From the NCBI GenBank assembly GCA_951394405.1, contig OX596339.1, positions 1 through 64,000 of the forward strand: a DNA stretch of 64,000 nt, given 5' to 3'. The DNA is from Coprinellus micaceus. Taxonomy: Eukaryota; Basidiomycota; Agaricomycetes; Agaricales; Psathyrellaceae. Below, one piece after another: positions 23,011 to 32,721 of this stretch (position 1 is the stretch's first letter; every line of letters begins with the position of its first letter). The notes under the pieces were generated by a model, which was not told where the DNA came from, did not search any database, and saw only the letters and a list, made by a program, of their open reading frames with translations. A program made the position numbers and the translations under genes.

Positions 23011-24578
23011 GGTGCAGTTGTGTCAACCTTCTGCCCTCCAAGCACCTGTTGAACCACCACCAGGGATCACTGCCACAAGGAGGCTGTAAGTAAAGAGATG
23101 CTCAACAGCTGTCCACAATCAAACATATGAAAATCTGTGCCAATCTCCTGTCATTGCTCCTCGTTTCTCATGAATATGAACAGGTACCCGTCCCCCTCCG
23201 AATCCTTGAAGGCTTGAACCGAATTCTCCTCTCAAAACCTTGGCATTTCAATCCCAGACAGCTTTGTTTGAGGGGTGACATGTCTCTGTTCGAGGTGCGA
23301 CCCTTTGCCTCCTCCTTGAAACTTTGCTTCAATGATTGTTAACGAGAGTGCTCACAGCCCTTGCTCATTGTCACAGGAACACTGCCTTCAGGCCCACCCC
23401 ATGTGGATGATGCGCCTTCACTGTCTTTCGTTGGCGTTTTGGCCGGACTGCTTGTTTAGGCCCCCAAGTTTTTTCTCACATTTTAAACCAAGTTGTTGCA
23501 CCATTGCCTTGCTCCTTCTCCCCCTTTACACGTAGCAGCTTCGTACCAGTAAACTTTGAAGTCACAATGCCCGCCAAGAGCAAGAACAACCTGAAGCACT
23601 GAAAGCCTTCGACACCACCTGGTAGTCCTCCCCCTGCTGTATGTATAGGCACTTGTTGTCTCGCGACTTTCCAGGCTGATGTTGACACGTTTTTGACCCT
23701 CAGAAAACCAAGCATGTCATACAACAAGGCTGTGAGAACACAAGCCCCAGGAAGGTCAGTTCATCCCCTTCTTGCCCGTGTCTACAACCCCTCGCTAACT
23801 CCCCTACGTCTCAGTCCCCCGTTTGTATGCTTCTGCTAAAAAGAAGTACATCAGTGGCGGTGACAGCAATGTCGTGAACTCTGTATGATCTCATCTTATC
23901 TTTTTCTTTTATCTTATCGTTATCACTCCATCTTATCTCTGACATCTTATCTCCACCACATTCCCATCAGTCCTCCCCATCGTTCCCTTCCACACTGCCG
24001 ACCACCCCTTGTTCCACTTCTATCGCTCTTCTATCATTCTCCTGTCCTACACACTGCCTTACACTGCCATTCCCTATTGTCTTCCATTTCCTGCATTGCC
24101 TTGTTACTGCCTTGGTTATTGTTCTCCACTGCTTTGCGCTGCCTCCTTGTTCCATTCATAATTACACTGCCTCGGTTATTGTTTTTCACAGCACTTGCAT
24201 TTCTGTTCACTTATTGTTCTCTATGGTATATAAGCCTAGGTACTTGGGTCTGTATCGGCATTCTGACCTCTTTGTCAAACCATTGACTTACTCACTATCT
24301 GATCTGATTGCTCTGCTCGCTCTGTCCCTCTGCTCGCTCTGTCCCTCTGCTCGCTCTGTCCCTCTGCTCGTCTCTGTCGCTCCTATCTGCCTCTGATTAT
24401 CTGCCCCTAAGTGTCTGCCTTTGCAACAAGCAACCCTGAACTCGATGCACCCACTATGGTGAGCATCTCTGTTCCATGGGTCTCACCGCTTCAGCTTATT
24501 CACTGACCCCCCCTGGTAGATGTTCCCTTCTGTCAGGCCAAGAACCCTCATCACTGAAGCCGGCCCAACTCAGTACAT
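23011..24578. other. Low-complexity spacer with short coding-like scraps
   Basis: Near 23568 MPAKSKNNLKH stops at a TGA, then a GT-AG intron (about 23640-23672) leads to ADVDTFLTLRKPSMSYNKA; this may be a small decayed gene. From 23885 to 24230 the sequence is CT-rich with repeated CTTATCT and ACTGCCTTG words. A TATA-like GGTATATAAGCC is at about 24227. A 17-bp unit (CTCTGCTCGCTCTGTCC) repeats about 3.5 times at 24315-24375. This looks like a promoter or LTR-type region, but I could not find its ends. Confidence 0.35.
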
Positions 24579-24720
24579 CAGTCGCGCGAATGCGACATGA
24601 TCAGGAATTGTACCTCTGATAATGCCAGGTAAGGCCAGGTCAGCGCAGATCAGGTACCCGTCAGAACTGGCTGTGCTAGACCTGTGCAGATATGACCTGA
24701 TCAGATCGTTTTCGCGCCTG
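24579..24720. mobile_element. Short inverted-repeat element (MITE-like), 142 bp
   Basis: The ends CAGTCGCGCGAATGCGACAT and (read inward from the right) CAGGCGCGAAAACGATCTGA are similar. Each is followed by TGATCAGG-type sequence on its inner side. GTACAT lies close outside both ends but not exactly adjacent. Small size and no coding capacity fit a miniature inverted-repeat element; the case is weak. Confidence 0.3.
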
Positions 24721-24794
24721 TGATGTACATTTATTGTGACCCTGTTCCATAGTTTTCATCCCTCCCCATTCCCCCTCCCCCCTTGCCAGGCACT

Positions 24795-24874
24795 TTGACT
24801 CCTTGTCAGCGCCCCTCTACCCTCCGCATTGACTCCTTGTCTGCGGTTTTTACAACCCCACTTGACTCCTTGTC
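24795..24874 (+). promoter_or_regulatory. Cluster of three TTGACTCCTTGTC motifs
   Basis: Exact copies occur at 24795-24807, 24829-24841 and 24862-24874, spaced 34 and 33 bp. A partial copy (TTGACTCCCTG) is near 25065. The cluster is about 500 bp upstream of the ATG at 25373 and has the same orientation. The bases between motifs differ from those in the other clusters. Confidence 0.8.
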
Positions 24875-25372
24875 ATTGTGTCGCTTTACCCATTTCCACC
24901 CAGCAACATATCGGCTGATGGTCCATGTAATCGCCAGGCCAGTCGTCATGCAAAAGGACCCTTTGCACAGACTGCCCACACCATGTCAACGTAAGTTCAC
25001 CTCCACCCCTCCCCGCTTCTTTGTATCCCCCCTACCACACCCTTGCCCGAACCCAAAGTGGTTTGACTCCCTGGTATTATGCCTTTTTTCTCCATGTCAG
25101 TCAAGTCTAACCTACTCTGTCCCCTATATATTTCGGGTATTCTACAGTGTCATTACTTACAAATTTGATAGCAGCGGGAGGTCTGATGGGGACAATGAGG
25201 ATACCGAGACGGAGAAAGAGGTTGGAGATGCACAGACCCAGGGTGACTCAATTGCCGAGAGACTGAGGTCCAGATGGGGGAATGCTCTGGCTGTGGTATG
25301 ACTGCATCATTTCACATATGCTTGAGTATTTCGCTAACTCATTTCACCTTGGCCTCTCAATCTATCACAATG

Positions 25373-26470
25373 GCCAACAAGGCCCAGCTGAAGGTAGCTG
25401 CCAAACCAGGCCCGAAGATGAAACAGGTCGCTGGGGATGCAGGCGTAAGCACATCCTCCCTTGGCTTAAGTACATCCTCGATTGACTGTGTCTACATTTT
25501 ATAGGACATTACAACACCTGGTACTGACTCTAGAGAGTACATTATTATCTACATGTGATGGTACACCTAGATGCTGACTTCTTGTTTGTAAACACTCTCT
25601 GGACACTGCCAAGAAGGCGAAGCAGCAGGACCTGGGTGTTGGTCGAGGGAAAGGCCTTTGGGGTGTCTCCTGAATCGTGTATGTACTCTACTCCTCTTCG
25701 AATCATCTGAAATTCTGAATGGGCATTTTAGCGATGTATTATCGGACATGCAAGTGGACAATGGAGAAAAGGATGGGTACCAGCTTGGTGAGGTCCCAGG
25801 GGATAGTACGTCGCTAGACAAGATATATATATGTGTATACTCACCTTTGGTACAGCCCTAAAGACCACAGCTCGTCTCCTACAACTGCCAAGGTCCATCC
25901 AAAGCCCACCCAGCAACCATTCAGCCCATTGCCCTGGCTCCCCTTCGATCGACACACTCGCACCCCTACCAGGCTTGTGAATTTGAGCACTATCATGTTG
26001 TACAAGAGGCCCTTGACCCCAGAGACAGCACCAATCCATCAACTCTATGACTACGACTTCCCTAAACCCGAGGATGTTCCTGGAGAGGATGTCCTTGTCA
26101 TCTGGCAGGGAGGACGACAGAGCCCATACTTGGGGGCTCCCCAGACCGACTGATACGTCAATTGGGGTTACCTTTGTTGCAAGCTGGAGGACTTCAAGGA
26201 GACTGGTCTGGAACAGCATCTTTCCTACATTCAGCCAGAGGGGGATATTCTCTGGTTCAAGATCCTGCAGGACAGTTACATCATGGAGGCATACAAAGTT
26301 TTCGACACTGACACCAAGATTAAGGCCATTGCCACGTCTCTGCACATCCTCGCGCCTTTCAATGCTGGCATCAGGATGCTGTTTCATATCAAAAACATCC
26401 CTTCTGCGACCTACCATGCTTGCAAAATTGGGGAGATTTCTCTGGGTCTCAACCACACCACTCACTGCCC
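25373..26470 (+). pseudogene. Hypothetical gene, decayed, ends at an inserted MITE
   Basis: It starts MANKAQLKVAAKPGPKMKQV with an intron at about 25446-25504. Coding-like sequence resumes near 25999 (MLYKRPLTPETAPIHQLYDY), meets a TGA at about 26151, then continues in the same frame as YVNWGYLCCKLEDFKETGLE and on to IGEISLGLNHTTHC before the terminal inverted repeat at 26471. Several stops (25556, 26151) make it non-functional as read. I recognise no family. The N-terminal Lys/Ala-rich start and acidic mid-part resemble other nuclear-type proteins in this window. Confidence 0.35.
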
Positions 26471-26935
26471 ATACACCCCCCATCAAAAGTGATGTCGCAT
26501 CGGCCATTTTACACTGTAAGTAGTGGAAGTGTTCAGCCTCCTGTACGGCGTGAAGTTATTTCCTCTCTTCTAAACTTTGTAATCCTGTTGAACAGAGCTT
26601 GTTCATTCACATACTTCTCCCACTACTCCGCACAACAACTGGATGTGCAGAAATTTGTTCCACATTCCAGGAGTTTTCAGTAAAGCTCCAAAATGCCTGC
26701 ATATGAGTGGATCAAACCCAGATTTTTGATGTCGCTCATGAAGCCAGCCTTGTTGTTGGATGGATAGCTACTGAGAAGGCTCAGGGCTCACATATGTTTT
26801 ACTTCAGGTTCCAATTAATACATTTTTAAAATTTCAGAGCCAGTGGGTAGTAGTGGAGCACTCGGTGAGCCCAACGATTTCACTACTTGCAGTGTAAAAT
26901 GGCCGATGCGACATCACTTTTGATGGGGGGTGTAT
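26471..26935. mobile_element. MITE with 55-bp terminal inverted repeats
   Basis: The left arm 26471-26525 and right arm 26881-26935 are reverse complements with few changes; the outermost bases are ATACACCCCCCATCAAAAGT. If the element starts at CACCCCCC, a TA lies directly outside both ends, the usual target duplication of Tc1/mariner-type elements. The 355 bp between the arms has no transposase. Confidence 0.75.
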
Positions 26936-29900
26936 CCCCGGATCCAAGGTTGGCAGGGCAGTGCCCCATCCCCCCTTCCTTCTCAGACGCGCCCCTTCAC
27001 ACAGCCGACTGCCTGCTCCCTCTTTGTCACCACCATGCGCTTGGCGTCCCACGGCAGCAACACCAGCACTGTCAACAAGCACAAGCTCGGTGCCCAAGCG
27101 CATGGTGGCTGTTCAGACGACGACCCAATCAGCAAGGGTGAGGCAACTCCCCAGCCTCGAGGGCATGCCAGCAAGCATGCATGATTGCATTCCCCCATTG
27201 ACAAGGAAGAACATTCAGCAGGCGAGAAGTCACCCATGGATGTCGACCTCAAAGTTCCACTGCACACCAACCCTGAACTCGATGCTGTGTACGAGAACAC
27301 AAAGGTGTATGCCTGGTACTGTGACACCGAGACTACGCAAGTGAACCGGCTATGGGATGGTGGTTGGGAAGGCAGCAATATGGGCGATTATGAGTGGGGC
27401 TTTGATGATAATGAGAACGAAGGCGAGGGTGAGGGCAAGGTGAATGAATTTGAGCTGGAGCTGAGTCCTCGGCCCAAGGATGATGAGGACAAGTTCTGGT
27501 TCAGCCAGCGGCTGAAGCCAAGGGACAATGAGAGGGAGAGGGGTGATGATGATGAGGAGGTTGCACGTTGTTGTCTGCGAGAAGAGCAAAGGAAGCAGGA
27601 GGGGGAGGAAGGGGAGGAGGAGGAGGAGGAGGAGGAGGAGGTTGCACGTCATCGTCTGCGAGAAGAGCAAAGGAAGCAGGAGGAGGAGGAGGAGGAGATT
27701 GCATGTCGTCAGCGCCAGGAGGAGAGGCAAAGGCGAGATGAGATGGAGGAGGAGGACTACCTCCGTTGCCACAAGGAGAGGCAGCTGGATGGGGAACGGG
27801 AGTTGAAGGCAAAGGAGGATGAGGCCAAGGAAAAAAGGTATTGTCTTTGGGAGGAGCAGAAGGTGAGGAAGATAGATCACCGTATCCGGGAGGAAGAGAG
27901 GGCCCAGGAGGAAGCACGTCGTCACCGAGAGGAACAGAAAGCTAGGGAGGAGGAGCATCCTCTTTATGAGGAGCAGAAGGCCAAGGAGGTGGAGTGTCGT
28001 TGTGAAGAGGAACAGAGAGTGAGGAAGGAGGAGAAGCACATTCATGATGAACGGAGAGCATGGGCAGAGGAGAAGGACACTGAGGATTGGCAGGAGCAGC
28101 CGAAGGGTGTGGAGGGGGAGATAGATCATCGTCAACCAGGTGACGGAGACAGAGATGGAGAGGGGGGAGAGGGGCAGGGGGACATCATTCTGAATGAGAA
28201 ACCACGAAACAGGGAGGGAAAGTGGAAGGAGGTCATCAATGTGGCGGTGTCAACTTCAACTGCCGAGGAGATCTAGACCGCAGAGAACATCGACAAGCTT
28301 CAGAAAGTGGGAAGGTATCTCAATAGACTGATGGACAACACCGGCTTACCCCTCTACCTCATCCTCAAGAAACTCAATTTGGCGGTTGTTTACAGTCGCG
28401 AAAATAGCTACAACCTGTTCAAGTCATTCCTTAAGGAGACTAGGGACTCGGCTGAGTCTGGTACGTTAACACATTGGCTCCCTTTTTCCTTTCTAACATC
28501 CAGCATAGCTGTCCTGTTCGAAGACTACAATGGCGTCACGTCAGCTCAGTACAATAAGATCAAGGAGCGTTGCCTGAAGCAGGGTGCTGGCGCATGGGAT
28601 CTCAAGATACAGGAGTGGAAGGATGCCTTGATACATCATGGAGACCACTTACAGGCACCAGACCAGAAGAGTGCAGAGATCGCAGGGTACATGAATAAAG
28701 TGATCACCCAGCAGGAGGATCTTGTACGTTGCCTTATTTTCTCATTTTAGTTTCACCTGTACTAACTATCCTTGTAGTCAAGGAAGGTTCAGAACAATGG
28801 CCCTGTGGAAATGGTCTCCCTCATCTACACACTGGAACCTGCTGCTCACAGCATGTCCTAGTTCGTAATGGCAGACCCAGACTTGGATGTTGTTATCAAT
28901 AATGCACCTCTTCAGACATGAGAATTCATCGAACATATCCTTCATACTGTCGGGTGGGTCTTTCCTCTTGTGACCCTGTTGCTTCTTGCTGATGGAATAC
29001 TTCCTTTCCAGAGTGTTCCAAGTTGGCCTTCTCAACCTGGCCAATATCACTTGGAACGACTTCCAGCAGGCAGTCATTGGTGACTTGTTGAGTACTCCCT
29101 CAACTCTGAAGTGCACCAAGAAAGGAAGCAAGCAGACCAAGCTGGAGAAAGCGGCCCTGGTTGGAGTCGATAATATTACTGACTTTCATGGCTGGGCTGA
29201 GCGCATCCGCAAGGATGAGAAGGACATCCCTCCTGAAATCAAGGGAATTGTGCGAGAGGATCGAGCAAAATGTTGTGTCATCCTTCGTGAGTTATTTGGT
29301 ATGTGAGCATCTCACTCGTCCTCCCACCAAGGGCTCATGCATCATGCATAGCGAATAAGTTGAATAGAGCCAAGCCAAGGCAAGTCATTTGGCGTCACAA
29401 CTTCAACAATCGCCTCGTCACCCATAAACTTGTGTTCTATATCCCTGGCGCCTTTCAGCCTGTACCGGAACCAGAGAATGGGACCCGAACAAGTGGTCCA
29501 AGGTAGACACAAGGAGGTTTTTGGACAAATATACCGAGAACAAGTCTTTCATTCGCATGGAACAGTGGTCCGATGGTAAGTCATCTCTCCATCTGATCTC
29601 TATTCTGCTAATTGCCTGGCGTTTCAGCAAACACCACCCTCTCACCCTCCAACTCCCGTCACAAGACAGTCCCCATCATCATCTCAAGCACTGTTCCTAG
29701 GCACACAATTAGGAATGTTGGTGACACCTTGGATTCTCAGGTGGACAAGGTCACCTCCAAGGTCAATGCAACAACCCTCGGTACCGACAAGCCCCTGGAA
29801 GTAGCACGAAAGTGTTCTGAACTCAGGCGTGGTATGGCCACCTTGCACAAGACTCCCACTATTAAGTCCACCACTACAAAGACCTTGAAGCACCTTTTGA

Positions 29901-29943
29901 GTGAGGCGCAGAAGGATCAGGAGGATCAGAAGGAGGAGGATTA
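26936..29943 (+). pseudogene. Glu/Arg-rich coiled-coil protein gene, several stops
   Basis: From about 27037 (MRLASHGSNTSTVNKHK) a frame runs to a TGA at 27182-27184. It then continues in the same frame for 363 codons: an acidic linker, then a long Glu/Arg/Gln helix with repeated REEQRKQE and REEQKAREEE blocks (about 27540-28080), typical of a coiled coil. A TAG at 28274 interrupts EEI/TAENIDKLQKV. Later exons, joined by GT-AG introns near 28460-28503, 28721-28777 and 28952-29010, encode NSYNLFKSFLKETRDSAE, VFQVGLLNLANITWNDFQQ and KARRRKE-poor C-terminal parts to about 29943. Two further stops lie near 28858 and 28918. The family is unknown to me. The short YNLFKSF segment recalls a helical DNA-binding module, but this is only a resemblance. 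Confidence 0.45.
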
Positions 29944-30229
29944 GTGTTCCGAGATTTTGCTCTTTGCTCTATCGCATATACCTGCACCTTTTGTATGTAA
30001 TAATACCTCATATTACCATGGTTTGCCCAGCTATCCACTTGCATGGTGTGACTGTTTTACGGACCCATGCCACCCATCATGGCTGCTGCAATGGTCAAAC
30101 CTGGCACTTAAATTGTGATTACTACTTTGGGTTATTAGCCTACCATTAGAGGCTCTGTCTTTAAGTCATTGGACTAATAAGGTAGTATGATAGAGGTAGT
30201 ACTTGATAAAATTGGTTTGGATGTGTAGT
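29944..30229. other. Intergenic, nothing recognised
   Basis: AT-rich sequence after the coiled-coil relic, with no coding, repeat or RNA signal that I can support. Confidence 0.4.
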
Positions 30230-30670
30230 TGGTCACCTACACCCCATGAGACTATTCTTTGGTGGGCTCAGCCAAGTCGGTCACTGGCTGAGCCATCTCT
30301 CCTGTGGGCTGAGCTGAATGACATTGTATAGCTGAGCCATACATCATACACAGCTGAGCCCATGGGTGAGATGGCTCAGCTGATATTCCATGCTTAGCTC
30401 AGCTGTGTCATTCTCGAGCTTAGCCGATATTCCATCCTGAGCTCAGCTGTCCTGTTCCTGAGCTCAGCTGACGATCCTAGCCAGCTCAGCTCGGTCTCAG
30501 CAACCAGGACCCCAGACACCAGTATTGATGGGAGACTCAGCTGGCTGAGTCCAGCTGAGGCACATGGTCAAGGTGGGCTCAGCTGACTCCATGTGCACTC
30601 AGTGTGTTCCATCTCTGAGCCAGGCAGCTGAGGCCAGCTGAGTCCAGCTTAGAGCCAACTCAGCTGGGTG
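30230..30670. repeat. GCTCAGCTG-rich repeat block
   Basis: The word GGCTCAGCTG/CAGCTGAGCC and its parts occur about 20 times in 440 bp in both orientations, irregularly spaced. No gene is seen. Dense two-orientation short repeats like these resemble subterminal arrays of DNA transposons, but no element ends were identified. Confidence 0.65.
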
Positions 30671-31269
30671 ACCTAGGTGAGCAGTGGGCGTTCTGCAACT
30701 CAACAAGGGAGGCGAGGTACACCATATCCATAAATCCCAAGGGGGACTTGATGTTGGAAAGGTGTGCAGAATCTGGTAGGTACATCAGCAACAGCACATA
30801 ATTGACCTCCATGTCATGTCCGACACCCTTACCTGCATCACCAATGCTTGAAGCTGGGGCTGTCAAGCTTTTCTCACAGAAACATACAAGTGAGTTTATG
30901 TGTGTGGGGAAAGTGGATGGTTGGTGTTTGTGATATTTTCAACAAAGAAGGTGTGGATTATACTGAGAATGGTCCTTTGGAGGGTAGCAGTGGTGTGGAA
31001 ATGGCCACCAGAGCAGATAGTGTTCAACAGTGTGTGAACAAAATGGGAGGCATGGGGCCATTGAATTCTAATGTAACAGTAAGTATGTGGTCCCATTGGA
31101 AGAGTATGTGACTCACAACAAGTCCCCAGGGGCAAGGAGAACCATTTCCACTTTCCACTGGGTGTAGTCCAGTTTACATTGTCTTATCACTGTGAGTCTG
31201 GGCCCTACATATTCCCATTGCTCTGTGATGTTCCCTGTGTGACAGAAGCTTTGTTGCACATGGATTGGA

Positions 31270-31280
31270 CTATATAAACC
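31270..31280 (+). promoter_or_regulatory. TATA box
   Basis: ACTATATAAACCCC lies about 80 bp upstream of ATG 31354 and is followed by a CA-rich leader, as in many fungal promoters. Confidence 0.5.
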
Positions 31281-31353
31281 CCCTCCTCCCATCACCCACC
31301 AACACCAGTCTCCAGTCTTCAGCCTCCACCCAGTCAATCACCTAACTTCCACT

Positions 31354-31887
31354 ATGACTGCCTACCTCACCCCCAGCCAGGTTAGAGCCCTGAAGTACCA
31401 TGTGCCTCCCTATGCTCCTGAATTGGAGCTGTTCCATGCTCACACCTTGCAAAATATTTGTCTTCTGCCTTTTAACTTGTAATTTACAATCTAACTTGCT
31501 GGTTTGCAGGATTAAGCTGATCTCCCCTTCCATGCTGGAAATATCCCAACTTCTAGCTGGGAGTTTCCAACTTTGCACCCACTCATGGATTCACCACTCT
31601 CCAACCACCACAAGTTTCATGTCTTTTGTGTCTCTCCCTTCAAATCCCTCCTTCAGCTTTACCATGATCTGGTGATGCACTGTGAACTGTGGAACTTCAC
31701 CCTTCAGTGGGATACCAGTGATTTCTTAAGGGAGATTCACATCAGTCTGGGACATGATAGCTTTGTTTTTGGTGATGAAGAGCAGGAGGAGGACCCTGTT
31801 GAGTGTGTTAACCACATATATTCAATCTGGGTCTGGGTGGGCTACTATCAGTATCTTATTAACAGTTACCAGCATCTTGTGGCTTAG
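31354..31887 (+). CDS. Small hypothetical protein, two exons
   Basis: The first exon reads MTAYLTPSQVRALKYHVPPY. An intron (GTAATT...TTGCAG, about 31479-31509) is followed by coding sequence. The long downstream frame ends HDLVMHCELWNFTLQWDTSD...INSYQHLVA with TAG at 31885. The frames on the two sides of the intron do not join simply, so a second intron or a frameshift near 31573 is needed. The TATA box and leader support a real gene, but no domain is recognised. Confidence 0.35.
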
Positions 31888-32010
31888 TAGATTATCTGGT
31901 ATGTAGTAATTGTCCCTGTTCTTTATGTTTAGATCTTTAGTAGTCTGATTGTGATGGAACTATTGAGTGGCAGCTATTGAATGGTTAACTAGATTTGCCA
32001 GACCTATAGT

Positions 32011-32370
32011 GGACACACAGTGGGAGCAGACAGACTCCAGACTAATATTGGTCCAGGTTGCCATCTGGAAGGTTCCAGAATGATGGATAGATCCAGGCTG
32101 TGAGCTGGCAGGCTCCAGGCTCATATATGGGTCCAGGTTGCCACCTGGAAGGTTCTAGCATAATGTATGGGCCCAGACTATCAGCTGGCAGGCTTTAGAC
32201 TGATGGGTGGGTCCAGGCTGCCACCTGGAAGGTTCTGGAATAATGTATAGGGCCACACTGTCAGCTGACAGGCTCCAGACTCACATATGGGTCCAGGCTG
32301 CCACCTGGAAGGTTCCAGAATGATAGGTGGGTCCAGGCTGTCAGCTGGGGGGTTCCAGATTGATCAGGCT
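32011..32370. repeat. 80-bp tandem repeat, about 4.5 copies
   Basis: GTCCAGGYTGCCACCTGGAAGG recurs at 32051, 32131, 32211 and 32291, exactly 80 bp apart. Each unit has two related halves of about 40 bp, the second containing TCAGCTGGCAGGCTCCAGA. Confidence 0.9.
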
Positions 32371-32721
32371 CCAGAGTCTCCCAGCTTCCATTCCACCCAC
32401 TTCTCCATACCAAACATCACCCCACCACCACCAGCAACTTGCAAACCATTCCCAATCCCAACCCAAAAATCAGCAAACAGGCATGTTCCATTTATTCTCT
32501 CTATTGCCTGTCACTCATGTGGGCAGAATTCATTAGGCACCCCTTTGCACTCCATTTTAATGGCCTCTCAGATGGTGAGTATCAGTCTCTTATTCAGAAA
32601 ATGAAATGAACTGATCTCATTCTAGGGCAACAACCCTGTATGTGGACAATCTAATGGTTAACATGAAGTTGGCTCAACTTCATATAATTCTGCTCTCAGT
32701 CTGGTTCCAGAGTCAATGTGA

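Noticed and set aside
27350..28135. Leu-rich minus-strand frame of 261 residues
   Set aside because: Antisense of a Glu/Arg-rich coiled coil: GAG and GAA codons read in reverse give Leu-rich frames.
30230..30670. CRISPR-like array
   Set aside because: Repeats are very short, in both orientations and irregularly spaced; the organism is a eukaryote.
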